Shown one piece after another: positions 41,679 through 50,371 of a stretch of 64,000 bases of DNA. The stretch covers positions 197,264 through 261,263 of the forward strand of contig DDIN01000005.1 in NCBI GenBank assembly GCA_002338565.1, written 5' to 3'. The translations under genes were made by a program, and so were the position numbers. The stretch's first letter is position 1. Each line of letters opens with the position of its first letter. The stretch comes from Hyphomonadaceae bacterium UBA1849 (GTDB lineage Bacteria > Pseudomonadota > Alphaproteobacteria > Caulobacterales > Hyphomonadaceae). Under the pieces are notes generated by a model that was not told where the DNA came from, did no database searches, and saw only the letters and a list, made by a program, of their open reading frames with translations.

Positions 41679-42860
41679 TTATCGGGACAGCTCTTTCATA
41701 GCGTCTTCGAGACCAGCAAGTGTCATCTGGAACATGCGGTGCTGTCCGATGAGTTCGCCGATCAGCTTTACAGACGCAGTGTATTGCCAGGAGCCTTCCG
41801 GCGACGGGTTCAGCCAGACAAGGTCCGGGAATTGCTGAACCAGACGCTGTAGCCAGACGCCGCCAGCTTCTTCGTTCCAATGCTCGACCGAGCCACCCGG
41901 ATAAGTGATCTCATACGGGCTCATGGTTGCGTCGCCGACAATCATCACTTTGTAGTCGGATGAGAATTTGTGGAGCACATCCCATGTCGGAATTTTGTTG
42001 TTGTGACGGCGACGATTGTCCTTCCACAGACCCTCATAAATGCAGTTGTGGAAGTAATAATATTCTAGGTTTTTGAACTCTGACCGCGCCGCGGAGAACA
42101 GCTCTTCACAAACGCGGATGTGCGGATCCATCGAACCGCCAACATCGAGGAATAGAAGCAGGTTCACTGAGTTGCGGCGTTCCGGACGCATGACGAGGTC
42201 CAGATAACCTTGCTTGGCCGTTGCGCGGATCGTGTTGTCGAGGTCGAGTTCGTCCGGTGCACCTGTGCGGGCCCACTTACGCAGCCGACGCATCGCGATC
42301 TTGATGTTGCGCGTACCGATCTCGACCGAATCGTCGAGGTTTTTGTATTCGCGCTTATCCCAGACTTTTACAGCCTTGCGGTGGCGGGATTTGTTCTGCC
42401 CGATGCGCACACCTTCAGGGTTATAGCCATTCGCGCCAAATGGAGAGGTGCCACCTGTACCGATCCATTTATTTCCGCCTTCATGGCGTTTCTTCTGCTC
42501 TTCCAGACGCTCTTTCAGCGTATCCATGAGCTTTTCCCAACCGCCGAGAGATTCGATTTTCTCCATCTCTTCCGGCGTCAGGAACTTCTCAGACAGTTTG
42601 CGCAGCCATTCTTCCGGCAGGTCCTGGACATCCACGGCATCGCCCATGGATTCTATGCCTTTGAAGGTTTCTCCGAAGACTTTGTCGAACTTGTCGATAT
42701 TGCGTTCATCCTTCACCAGCGCCGTGCGCGACAGGTAGTAGAACTGCTCGACTTCCATATCGATAACGCCCTTATCCATGGCATCCATAAGGGCCAGATA
42801 TTCTTTGAGCGTGACCGGAACTTTGGCGTCCCGCAATTCGGTGAAGAACTTCAGAAACAT
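41679..42860 (-). CDS. CoxE-like VWA domain protein
   Basis: A 393-residue protein: a conserved N-terminal helical region (FFTELRDAKVPVTLKEYLALMDAM), a charged linker and a C-terminal von Willebrand A domain with the MIDAS start D239-x-G-x-S243. Such proteins work with MoxR AAA+ ATPases in cofactor insertion or complex activation. The matching MoxR gene is 16 kb away at 59130 rather than adjacent. A GGGAGAAAG site precedes the ATG. Confidence 0.88.
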   Translation of the reverse strand: MFLKFFTELRDAKVPVTLKEYLALMDAMDKGVIDMEVEQFYYLSRTALVKDERNIDKFDKVFGETFKGIESMGDAVDVQDLPEEWLRKLSEKFLTPEEMEKIESLGGWEKLMDTLKERLEEQKKRHEGGNKWIGTGGTSPFGANGYNPEGVRIGQNKSRHRKAVKVWDKREYKNLDDSVEIGTRNIKIAMRRLRKWARTGAPDELDLDNTIRATAKQGYLDLVMRPERRNSVNLLLFLDVGGSMDPHIRVCEELFSAARSEFKNLEYYYFHNCIYEGLWKDNRRRHNNKIPTWDVLHKFSSDYKVMIVGDATMSPYEITYPGGSVEHWNEEAGGVWLQRLVQQFPDLVWLNPSPEGSWQYTASVKLIGELIGQHRMFQMTLAGLEDAMKELSR

Positions 42861-42993
42861 TGTGCGCTTTCTCCCATTACTCTGAACCTAGCGCGATGCG
42901 GTGCGTCTGTCCAAGAGAGAAGCGCGAATTCGGCGGGTATTACCGCTTGTTGGGGGCCAGACTTTCCTAACCAATCAGTGCTATAACCGAGTC

Positions 42994-43698
42994 ATGACCT
43001 CAAACACTTCTGCCACCGAACCCGTTCAGGGCTCCAAGGAAATTGGAGCGATCGCTCACCTTTACCGTGCGGAAGCTTACCGATCGACGATCTGGCGCCA
43101 GCGTCTGGATATGACGACCAACTGGGCCGTGGTTACGACAGGTATTGCCTTGTCGCTGACGTTTTCCAGTGCGGACGCTTCCGCTTTGCCGCTTGTGCTC
43201 GTCGGTTTGCTGGTTGCGATGTTCCTGCATCTGGAAGCGCGCCGATACCGGTATTTCGATGTGTTCCGCTTTCGGGCCCGCATTCTGGAAATCGGCTTTT
43301 ACGTGCCTATCCTTCGCGGACAGGAAGCGACTATCCCGCAGGACAAAGGCAATCCGCTATCTGAGGATTATATTCGTCCGCGTTTCAGAACCTCTTATCT
43401 GAGAGCTGTCGGTAAGCGCTTGCGCCGGAACTATTCTTTCATCTTCATCATCCAGCTGATGGCGTATTTCGGAAAACTGGAAATCCATCCAACGGATCTG
43501 GAATCCTATGAGCAGCTCATTGAACGCGCTGCGATCGGTCCTATCGACGGTCATATCGCGCTCGCTTGTGGCGCTGTGTTTCACATCGGTTGGGTGCTGA
43601 TTGCGATCTACACGCTGTTCCAGGAACGCGCGGACAAGTCTGAAACCAAAGACGTTCTGGATTGGGATGAGGTGCCGGACGACCAGCCGCCAATCTGA
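42994..43698 (+). CDS. DUF2270 family membrane protein
   Basis: A 234-residue protein with four predicted membrane helices (two at about 45-80 in a pair, one near 155, one near 195) and the ending LFQERADKSE. The AHLYRAEAYRSTIWRQRLDMTTNWAV opening and LEARRYRYFDVFRFRARILE loop are DUF2270 features. Function unknown. The start has no clear ribosome-binding site; I follow the family start. Confidence 0.82.
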   Translation: MTSNTSATEPVQGSKEIGAIAHLYRAEAYRSTIWRQRLDMTTNWAVVTTGIALSLTFSSADASALPLVLVGLLVAMFLHLEARRYRYFDVFRFRARILEIGFYVPILRGQEATIPQDKGNPLSEDYIRPRFRTSYLRAVGKRLRRNYSFIFIIQLMAYFGKLEIHPTDLESYEQLIERAAIGPIDGHIALACGAVFHIGWVLIAIYTLFQERADKSETKDVLDWDEVPDDQPPI

Positions 43699-43711
43699 CA
43701 GGAAAGACGGC

Positions 43712-44005
43712 CTATTTTTTCAGGGCGTCCAGCAGTTTGTCGATGATGTCGACAGCCTTGTCGCGGTCAATCACATCAACCCATAGTTCATCGCCTTCGA
43801 CCTGTAGCGCGATGGCGCCGGATTTCTCGATCTCACGCAGGATTGAGGCGGTTCGCCCGTCCAGACCGCTGGCCATCATCGGCTCGAGTGCTTTGTCTGT
43901 TTCTTCCAGAATGCGCAGCAGCGCATCCATGTGAGGCGCCGGCGCGACGGTCTGTATTGCAGGTTTAGCTGCGTCTTCAGATTTCTTCGGCGTCGGGAAG
44001 GTCAT
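43712..44005 (-). CDS. Small hypothetical protein, 97 aa
   Basis: A 97-residue soluble protein: a Pro/Ala-rich N-terminus, then helix LLRILEETDKALEPMM, and a C-terminal alternation of short strands and an acidic helix (DRDKAVDIIDKLLDALKK). No family recognised. GAGTAAG lies upstream of the ATG. Composition is protein-like and the competing frames are not. Confidence 0.6.
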   Translation of the reverse strand: MTFPTPKKSEDAAKPAIQTVAPAPHMDALLRILEETDKALEPMMASGLDGRTASILREIEKSGAIALQVEGDELWVDVIDRDKAVDIIDKLLDALKK

Positions 44006-44031
44006 TCTACTTACTCAGAGTTGGTACGTGT

Positions 44032-44059
44032 CACATTCCGAGTTTTGGCAGGGAATGTG
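44032..44059. promoter_or_regulatory. Inverted repeat CACATTCC-N12-GGAATGTG
   Basis: Perfect 8-bp arms with a 12-base spacer in the shared upstream region of two divergent genes (43712-44005 and 44200-44940). A second repeat, ATCAGC/GCTGAT, lies at about 44128-44145. Both look like operators; the proteins are unknown. Confidence 0.4.
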
Positions 44060-44199
44060 GAGAGTTCATGGCATAGAGTGACAGAAACTGCATCCTGCCT
44101 AGCTAAGCATGTATCTGCCGTAAACGCATCAGCTGTATATGCTGATTGACGATTCACGGGGTTTCACATCTGTTGGAGACAGGTTGCGGGAGAAATATC

Positions 44200-44940
44200 A
44201 TGAGAAAAGCCGTCATTTTAAGCCTGTTCGTTCTGACAGCGCCAGCTGCGTCTGCGCAGTCCTTCGGGGACTTTTTGCGCGGGGTGTTGGGCAATGAGAC
44301 CGAAGAAGAAACGACTAGTCAGACAAGCAATTTCAATATCAGTGCGTCGGACGCAGATGCCGGATTGCGTCAGGCGCTGACGATTGGCGCGCAGGCCGTA
44401 GGCCAGCAGCTTTCGCATTATAACGGCTATTTCGGTGATGGAGACATCCGTATTCCGCTGCCGGGGCGGCTGGGCGAGCTTCAATCCCAGCTTTCAAGGC
44501 TCGGACTGTCTGGCCCGCTGGATGATTTACAGGAGCGCATGAACCACGCAGCAGAGGACGCAGCCCCATATGCTGCCGATCTTGTAGTCGATGCGGTCAG
44601 CTCTATCACAATGGGCGATGCTCTCGAGATTTTGAACGGCGGCGATACCGCCGCAACAAACTATCTGCGCGGACGCACCGAGGCAGACCTGATGGTGCTG
44701 GTTGAGCCGTATATGCGTTCGGCGCTCGAAGATTCAGGCGCGCTGACTATGGTAGACTCAGTTGCGGGTCGTTATGGCTTACAGAGTCTCAGTGGCGATC
44801 TCCGCGACCAGTTAATTGACCATGCCGTAGAGCGAGGACTTGACGGATTGTTCTTTTATCTTGCCAAGGAAGAGCAAGAGATACGGAGCAATCCGGTCAA
44901 ACGGTCTACCGACCTGCTAAGGCGGGTCTTCGGGGGTTAG
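44200..44940 (+). CDS. DUF4197 family periplasmic protein
   Basis: A 246-residue protein with a cleavable signal peptide (MRKAVILSLFVLTAPAASA-Q) and the DUF4197 pattern: DAGLRQALTIGAQAVGQQLSHYNGYFGDGDIRIPLPG followed by a long helical domain. Function unknown. ATG 44200 follows CGGGAGAAA. It is followed at six bases by an alpha/beta hydrolase gene. Confidence 0.85.
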   Translation: MRKAVILSLFVLTAPAASAQSFGDFLRGVLGNETEEETTSQTSNFNISASDADAGLRQALTIGAQAVGQQLSHYNGYFGDGDIRIPLPGRLGELQSQLSRLGLSGPLDDLQERMNHAAEDAAPYAADLVVDAVSSITMGDALEILNGGDTAATNYLRGRTEADLMVLVEPYMRSALEDSGALTMVDSVAGRYGLQSLSGDLRDQLIDHAVERGLDGLFFYLAKEEQEIRSNPVKRSTDLLRRVFGG

Positions 44941-44946
44941 GTAAAT

Positions 44947-45897
44947 ATGCGTCGGTTTCATGTGGAGCTGGAGGATGGTCGCCTTGCGGGCATCGCCTTC
45001 GGAGACCCAATTCGCTCCGTAGATTGCCTGCTTCTGCATGCCAATGGCTTCAATGCCATGACCTACCAGTCCATTCTGGCGCCGCTTGGTCTGCGGGCAC
45101 ATGTGGCCGCGCTGGACATGCGCGGTCATGGTCGCTCAACCGTGGAAGCCAATCCCCGTAAGCAAATCGGCTGGGATGTTTATCGCGACGATGCCATCGC
45201 TGCGCTCGAAAAGCTCGCTCCGGAGGGGACAGTTCTCGTCGGGCATTCAATGGGCGCGACCACCGCTATTCTGGTTGCAGGAAAACGCCCTGACCTTGTG
45301 ACCGGCCTTGTACTGGTCGATCCGGTTCTGATGGCGCCCTCATTCTACCGGTATATGCATTTGCCGCTGGTCCCATCCATGTCCAAGCGCGGATACCCGA
45401 TGGCAAAACAGGCAGCCCGTCGCCGGAACAATTTTGAAAGTCCGGACGCGGCTATTGAAAGCCTGACAGGACGCGGCGCTTTCAAATCCTGGCGCGAACC
45501 GTTTCTAGAAGACTATATCACTGACGGCTTGAAGCCTTCCGAAGAGGGCGAGCATTGGGAGCTATCCTGCTCGCCGGAATGGGAAGCAGCCAATTTTGGC
45601 GCGCACCGGTATCGCCCCTGGGCAGCTGTAGGGGCGATTAAAGCGCCTATCGTGCTGATTCGTGCCGAGCGTGCCTCGACAATGCCAAAACCGTCTCTGC
45701 AACGCTTTATGCGCGCACAGCCATATACTGTCGTGCTGGAGCCGTCTGGCACGACTCACTTCGTTCCAATGGAGCGGCCATATGTGGTCCGCGATGCGAT
45801 TTCTGAATATCTGGCGCGCTTTGTCGAAGGATTCGAAGTCGGCGAAGAAGGACGCGTACAAAGAAACCTTGGATCTCATATTGGTGAGAAGGACTAG
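44947..45897 (+). CDS. Alpha/beta hydrolase
   Basis: A 316-residue alpha/beta hydrolase with LLLHANGFNAMTY (oxyanion loop), DMRGHGRS, the nucleophile elbow GHSMGA (Ser about 101) and SGTTHFVPME with a catalytic His. Overall it resembles ester hydrolases; the substrate is unknown. Probably cotranscribed with DUF4197. Confidence 0.85.
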   Translation: MRRFHVELEDGRLAGIAFGDPIRSVDCLLLHANGFNAMTYQSILAPLGLRAHVAALDMRGHGRSTVEANPRKQIGWDVYRDDAIAALEKLAPEGTVLVGHSMGATTAILVAGKRPDLVTGLVLVDPVLMAPSFYRYMHLPLVPSMSKRGYPMAKQAARRRNNFESPDAAIESLTGRGAFKSWREPFLEDYITDGLKPSEEGEHWELSCSPEWEAANFGAHRYRPWAAVGAIKAPIVLIRAERASTMPKPSLQRFMRAQPYTVVLEPSGTTHFVPMERPYVVRDAISEYLARFVEGFEVGEEGRVQRNLGSHIGEKD

Positions 45898-46030
45898 CCC
45901 AACCACGCACTTGAAGTGTGACATTTTGGGCTCATGCTGCACATGCGAGATATTTACGGCATTGCGAAAAAATTATTAAAAAACAAAGAAAAACAAACTT
46001 CGAGTAGGGGCGCTATAGCCAAGTCTGTTC

Positions 46031-46046
46031 GGCAGTAAATACTGCC
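46031..46046. promoter_or_regulatory. Perfect short palindrome upstream of the pnt operon
   Basis: GGCAGTA-AA-TACTGCC, followed by TTTAGAAAAATTTT. It can be an operator for pntAA or a weak terminator of the preceding hydrolase gene. The surrounding 45898-46120 stretch is AT-rich and otherwise holds no gene. Confidence 0.35.
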
Positions 46047-46120
46047 TTTAGAAAAATTTTCTTGCGTCGCACAACCGATCTGTTGTCTTTTCAGGCAAAA
46101 ATAATCTCGAAGTGGGTATT

Positions 46121-47242
46121 ATGAAAATTGTTGTTCTAAAAGAACGCAGCTCTGAAGAGAGTCGCGTTGCAGCCGTTCCCGAAACGGTCAAGAAGCTAAC
46201 GGGAGCCGGTCACACACTCATCGTTGAGCCGGGTGCAGGCCTCGTTGCGGGTTTTCCTGATGCGGCCTACGAAGAAGCTGGTGCGCAGATTTTCGACAAG
46301 GAACTGGGCAATGCTGATCTGGTCATGGGCGTGCGCCGTCCACCTGCAGAGGTTCTCTCTCAGGTGAAAGAAGGCGCGGGCGTTATTGGCCTTCTGGAGC
46401 CGCACTCCATCAAAGACAGCCTCGGCGACTTCAATGCGCGTAAACTCATGGCTCTGTCCATGGAATACACGCCGCGTATCACACGCGCGCAGTCTATGGA
46501 TGCGCTGTCATCCCAGTCCAACCTTGCGGGCTATCGTGCCGTGATTGAGGGCGCTGCTCTCTATGGCCGCGCCATGCCAATGATGATGACTGCGGCGGGC
46601 ACAGTTGCACCAGCTAAAGTCTTTGTGATGGGCGCTGGTGTGGCAGGCCTTCAGGCTATCGCGACAGCGCGTCGTCTCGGTGCGATTGTTACTGCGACTG
46701 ACGTACGTCCTGCTGCAAAAGAGCAGGTCGCGTCTCTCGGCGGTAAATTCATCGCGGTTGAAGACGAAGAGTTCAAAGCAGCGGAAACTGCAGGCGGTTA
46801 CGCCAAGCAGATGTCTGAAGAGTATCAGAAGAAGCAAGCTGAACTCACGGCAAGTCACATCGCCAAGCAGGACATTGTCATCACGACAGCTCTGATTCCT
46901 GGCCGTCCGGCACCAACGCTCATCTCTGAAGAGATGGTCGCGAACATGAAACCGGGCGCTGTCATCGTCGATATGGCTGTGGCGATGGGCGGTAACTGCC
47001 CACTCTCCAAGCCTGACGAAGTCGTCAATGTGAACGGCGTTAAGGTTGCAGGTTTCTCTAACCTACCAGCCCGTCTTGCAGCGGACTCGTCTTCGCTTCT
47101 GGCGAAAAACCTCGTTTCATTCCTGCCGCTCATCACTGGTGAGAACGGCGAATTTGCTCCTAAATTCGACGATGAAATCGTTGCGGCCATGACACTGACC
47201 CGCGACGGCGAAACCGTCCATGCAACACTCAAGGAGGGTTGA
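46121..47242 (+). CDS. pntAA: NAD(P)+ transhydrogenase alpha1 subunit (domain I)
   Basis: NAD(H)-binding subunit of the proton-translocating transhydrogenase that makes NADPH. The 373-residue protein resembles alanine dehydrogenase: KERSSEESRVAAVPETVKKL at the start, the Rossmann VMGAGVAGLQAIATARRLGA and DVRP with the NAD-selecting Asp. Alphaproteobacteria commonly split PntA into alpha1 and alpha2, as here. ATG 46121 is used; a GTG at 46112 would add three residues. AAGGAGG leads to the next gene. Confidence 0.94.
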   Translation: MKIVVLKERSSEESRVAAVPETVKKLTGAGHTLIVEPGAGLVAGFPDAAYEEAGAQIFDKELGNADLVMGVRRPPAEVLSQVKEGAGVIGLLEPHSIKDSLGDFNARKLMALSMEYTPRITRAQSMDALSSQSNLAGYRAVIEGAALYGRAMPMMMTAAGTVAPAKVFVMGAGVAGLQAIATARRLGAIVTATDVRPAAKEQVASLGGKFIAVEDEEFKAAETAGGYAKQMSEEYQKKQAELTASHIAKQDIVITTALIPGRPAPTLISEEMVANMKPGAVIVDMAVAMGGNCPLSKPDEVVNVNGVKVAGFSNLPARLAADSSSLLAKNLVSFLPLITGENGEFAPKFDDEIVAAMTLTRDGETVHATLKEG

Positions 47243-47246
47243 TCAC

Positions 47247-47639
47247 ATGACCTTCGTTCGTGCGCTGACTGCGCTTTTCCTTTCGGGCCTTGTGGCCCTT
47301 CCGGCTTTCGCAGCCGGCGGAGCAGGTGAGGGCGTTGACCCGATCATCTTCCGTTTCGCTATTTTCGTGCTTGCGATCTTCGTGGGCTATTACGTTGTCT
47401 GGTCCGTTACACCGGCGCTTCACACGCCTCTGATGGCTGTGACCAACGCGATTTCTTCTGTGATCATCGTTGGTGCACTCATCGCTGCGGCGGCTGGTGC
47501 AGGCATGGAACTCACAGGCGATCTCTGGATCTCAAAAGGCATGGGCGCAGTCGCGGCCGGCCTCGCAGCCGTCAACATTTTCGGCGGCTTCCTCGTAACC
47601 CAGCGCATGCTGGCTATGTACAAGAAGAAGGAGCGCTAG
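47247..47639 (+). CDS. pntAB: NAD(P)+ transhydrogenase alpha2 subunit (membrane)
   Basis: Membrane domain IIa of the split transhydrogenase. The 130-residue protein has an N-terminal signal-like hydrophobic segment, then three to four helices, including the WSVTPALHTPLMAVTNAISSVIIVGAL block and GFLVTQRMLAMYKKKE at the end, which are diagnostic. AAGGAGG lies at good spacing. Placed between pntAA and pntB. Confidence 0.93.
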   Translation: MTFVRALTALFLSGLVALPAFAAGGAGEGVDPIIFRFAIFVLAIFVGYYVVWSVTPALHTPLMAVTNAISSVIIVGALIAAAAGAGMELTGDLWISKGMGAVAAGLAAVNIFGGFLVTQRMLAMYKKKER

Positions 47640-47645
47640 AGTCTC

Positions 47646-49079
47646 ATGAACGCGAATATTGCTGCGCTTCTGTATCTCGTATCCGGGATACTCTTCATCA
47701 TGTCCCTTCGCGGACTTTCCAGCCCTGCTACGTCTCGTCAGGGTAACTATTACGGCATGATCGGTATGGCGATCGCTGTTGGTACAACGCTGGCTGTGCT
47801 GGCGACCGGCGGTGCGCTTGATGTGGTCACGCTTGGCCTGATCCTCGGCGGTATCGCTGTCGGTGGTATTGTCGGTGCGATCATCGCCAAGAAAATCCCG
47901 ATGACGGCTATGCCTCAGCTCGTTGCGGCCTTCCACTCTCTGGTTGGTCTGGCGGCTGTACTCGTGGCGGCGGCTGCGCTTTATGCGCCGATTAATTTCG
48001 GCATTGCAGAGCTCAACGCTGACGGCTCTATCGGCAACCTCCACACAGCCTCTCTGATCGAGCTGTCGCTGGGTTCGGCGATTGGTGCGATCACCTTCAC
48101 TGGTTCCGTCATCGCGTTTGCCAAGCTGAACGGCAACATGTCAGGTGCGCCAATCCTTCTGCCGATGCGCCATGTTCTGAACATCCTGATCGGTGTCGCA
48201 ATCGTCGCGCTGGTCGTGATGATGGTTCAGACAGGTGGTTCCCAGCCATGGATGTTCTGGGCGATTACGGGCCTCGCGCTTCTGCTCGGCATCACGCTGA
48301 TCATTCCTATCGGTGGCGCGGACATGCCTGTTGTTGTGTCCATGCTGAACTCTTACTCCGGTTGGGCGGCTGCTGCGCTCGGCTTCACACTGGCAAACAC
48401 AGCGCTGATCATCACGGGTGCTCTGGTTGGTTCGTCCGGTGCGATCCTCTCTTACATCATGTGTAAGGGCATGAACCGTAGCTTCATCTCGGTCATCCTT
48501 GGTGGCTTTGGTGCAGACGATTCCGGCGCTGGTGCTGGCGGCCCACAGGTCGACCGTCCGGTGAAAATTGGTTCGGCTGACGACGCGGCCTTCATCATGA
48601 AGAACGCGGGTAAAGTCATCATCGTACCAGGTTACGGTATGGCGGTTGCTCAGGCTCAGCACGCTCTGAAAGAAATGGCTGAGAAGCTGAAAGAAGAAGG
48701 CGTCGATGTCGCTTACGCGATCCACCCGGTCGCGGGTCGTATGCCGGGTCACATGAACGTGCTGCTCGCTGAAGCGAACGTGCCATATGACGAAGTGTTC
48801 GAGCTTGAAGATATCAACTCTGAATTCTCCCAGGCAGACGTAGCCTTCGTCATTGGCGCGAACGACGTCACCAACCCTGCAGCGAAAACAGACCCGACAT
48901 CTCCGATTTTCGGCATGCCGATTCTGGACGTTGAAAATGCAGGCACGGTCCTCTTCATCAAGCGTTCGCTTGGCTCCGGCTATGCGGGCATCGAAAACGA
49001 GCTGTTCTTCAAGGACAACACAATGATGCTGCTCGCAGACGCTAAAAAGATGGTCGAAGACATCGTGAAGGGCTTGTAA
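47646..49079 (+). CDS. pntB: NAD(P)+ transhydrogenase beta subunit
   Basis: Membrane domain IIb plus NADP(H)-binding domain III. The 477-residue protein has about nine helices (residues 1-270) with SLVGLAAVLVA and PVVVSMLNSYSGWAAAA, then a soluble domain with VIVPGYGMAVAQAQHALKEM (NADP-binding) and IHPVAGRMPGHMNVLLAEA. The short gap to pntAB and the strong terminator after it define a three-gene operon. Confidence 0.96.
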   Translation: MNANIAALLYLVSGILFIMSLRGLSSPATSRQGNYYGMIGMAIAVGTTLAVLATGGALDVVTLGLILGGIAVGGIVGAIIAKKIPMTAMPQLVAAFHSLVGLAAVLVAAAALYAPINFGIAELNADGSIGNLHTASLIELSLGSAIGAITFTGSVIAFAKLNGNMSGAPILLPMRHVLNILIGVAIVALVVMMVQTGGSQPWMFWAITGLALLLGITLIIPIGGADMPVVVSMLNSYSGWAAAALGFTLANTALIITGALVGSSGAILSYIMCKGMNRSFISVILGGFGADDSGAGAGGPQVDRPVKIGSADDAAFIMKNAGKVIIVPGYGMAVAQAQHALKEMAEKLKEEGVDVAYAIHPVAGRMPGHMNVLLAEANVPYDEVFELEDINSEFSQADVAFVIGANDVTNPAAKTDPTSPIFGMPILDVENAGTVLFIKRSLGSGYAGIENELFFKDNTMMLLADAKKMVEDIVKGL

Positions 49080-49126
49080 TCACAAGCAAATCACTTGAAC
49101 ACTGCACTCACTAAATGCACCCTTAT

Positions 49127-49168
49127 GCCCCGGTGGTCTTCACGATCTCCGGGGCTTTTTTTATTTTT
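49127..49168 (+). terminator. Intrinsic terminator of the pnt operon
   Basis: GCCCCGG (49127-49133) and CCGGGGC (49149-49155) pair, with a T-run following. Confidence 0.88.
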
Positions 49169-49208
49169 TAATTGCGGCTATGGAGCAAATGTGAGCGCGT
49201 TATGTGCG

Positions 49209-49232
49209 ATCAGGATGACAATTATTCCTGAT
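49209..49232. promoter_or_regulatory. Inverted repeat ATCAGGA-N10-TCCTGAT
   Basis: Perfect 7-bp arms with a ten-base AT-rich spacer, placed 16 bases before the regulator start at 49249. It may be an operator of the regulator's own promoter. Confidence 0.35.
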
Positions 49233-49248
49233 GAGGATAACCTTTGGC

Positions 49249-50226
49249 ATGGCCCGGATTGAGAACGATAAAACATTACCGCATGCCGAACGTATTCTGA
49301 CGACGATTGAGTCGGGAGCAGCGGCAGCCAAGTCCATGGTGGTGGCATCATGGGCGCGCTCGGTGAATGTTCACGGGCTCGCGCCTGATTTGTCTCCCAG
49401 CGTGCAGCGCTGGAGCGAGAGCGATCTGTCTGAACGCCGCGATCGCATGTCCCGCATGCTTCATGTCTCCCAGCCGACGGTTGAACGCCTTCTTGGCATG
49501 GTCTCGCTGGCAGGCTGCGCGGTCTTCCTATGCGACAAAGACGGCGTGATTCTCGAAAGCCACAGCACATCGAATGATCGCGATCATTTTGAAAAAGTTG
49601 GGCTCGGCCGCGGGGCGGACTGGTCTGAGGGCGCACAGGGCACGAACGGTATTGGAACCTGCATTGCCGAGGGCAGGGCGGTTTCTATCCATCAGGACCA
49701 ACACTTTATCGCCAGCAATACGCCGCTCCACTGTATGGGCGCGCCGATTTTCGACGTTGAGGGCAACCTAGCAGCGGTGATCGATATTTCTGCCTGCAGG
49801 TCCGACCTTAACGGAGCGATGTCCACACTGATCTCACAAGCGGTGAATGATGCAGCGGGCCAGATCGAGGCAGATAATTTCTGTGACGTCTATTCCGGCA
49901 TGCGCATTCTGAAGGGCAATAGCGATAACCGTCGCACGCCGGTGCTGCTTGCAGTGAACAGCGATGACCTTGTGATTGGTGCAACCCGTGCTGCGCGCAA
50001 GCTATATGGCCTGCCGAGCAGATCAGCCTTCACGCCGAAGCCGACGGCTGACCTGCTCGGTGAGCATGAAGTGCGGGGTATCGGACTCGACAATGCCGAG
50101 CGCCGTGAAATCAATCGCGCCATCGCGCGCGCCAAGGGCAATATGAGCGAGGCAGCCCGTCTTCTCGGCGTTAGCCGCGCCACGTTCTATCGCCGCGCCA
50201 AGAAGCTCGGCCTGCTGAACGGCTAA
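49249..50226 (+). CDS. GAF-Fis regulator, AcoR-like, no AAA+ domain
   Basis: A 325-residue transcription regulator. A GAF sensor domain (about 75-190; CAVFLCDKDGVILES, LGRGADWSEGAQGTNGIGTCIAEG, FDVEGNLAAVIDIS) is the type found in AcoR/ExaE-like activators of acetoin or alcohol oxidation; a C-terminal Fis-type HTH (INRAIARAKGNMSEAARLLGVSRATFYRRAKKLGL) closes it. The sigma-54 AAA+ domain that usually lies between is missing. I choose ATG 49249 (after GAGGAT) over 49231, which overlaps an inverted repeat. Adjacent to the aldehyde dehydrogenase it likely controls. Confidence 0.85.
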   Translation: MARIENDKTLPHAERILTTIESGAAAAKSMVVASWARSVNVHGLAPDLSPSVQRWSESDLSERRDRMSRMLHVSQPTVERLLGMVSLAGCAVFLCDKDGVILESHSTSNDRDHFEKVGLGRGADWSEGAQGTNGIGTCIAEGRAVSIHQDQHFIASNTPLHCMGAPIFDVEGNLAAVIDISACRSDLNGAMSTLISQAVNDAAGQIEADNFCDVYSGMRILKGNSDNRRTPVLLAVNSDDLVIGATRAARKLYGLPSRSAFTPKPTADLLGEHEVRGIGLDNAERREINRAIARAKGNMSEAARLLGVSRATFYRRAKKLGLLNG

Positions 50227-50245
50227 AGCAATTCCCAATGAAACT

Positions 50246-50276
50246 GTGTCTCAGAAGTGAGACAGAACTGTCTCAG
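50246..50276. promoter_or_regulatory. Three-half-site TGTCTCA operator array
   Basis: TGTCTCA (50247-50253), TGAGACA (50258-50264) and TGTCTCA (50269-50275) alternate in orientation with exactly 11-base starts, giving two overlapping perfect palindromes. It is about 97 bases before the aldehyde dehydrogenase start and just after the GAF-Fis regulator, so it is the likely binding site. Confidence 0.6.
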
Positions 50277-50371
50277 CCGCTGTTTCACCCCCGCTGACAG
50301 GTCGCCCACGTTCCGTCAGACATATCTCCAGACGCCCCGATCTCATGATGGGCGCAATTCTGGAGGAAAAA

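Noticed and set aside
50227..50371. Sigma-54 promoter before the aldehyde dehydrogenase
   Set aside because: No GG/GC pair with the required TGGCAC-N5-TTGC spacing was found, in line with the regulator lacking an AAA+ domain.
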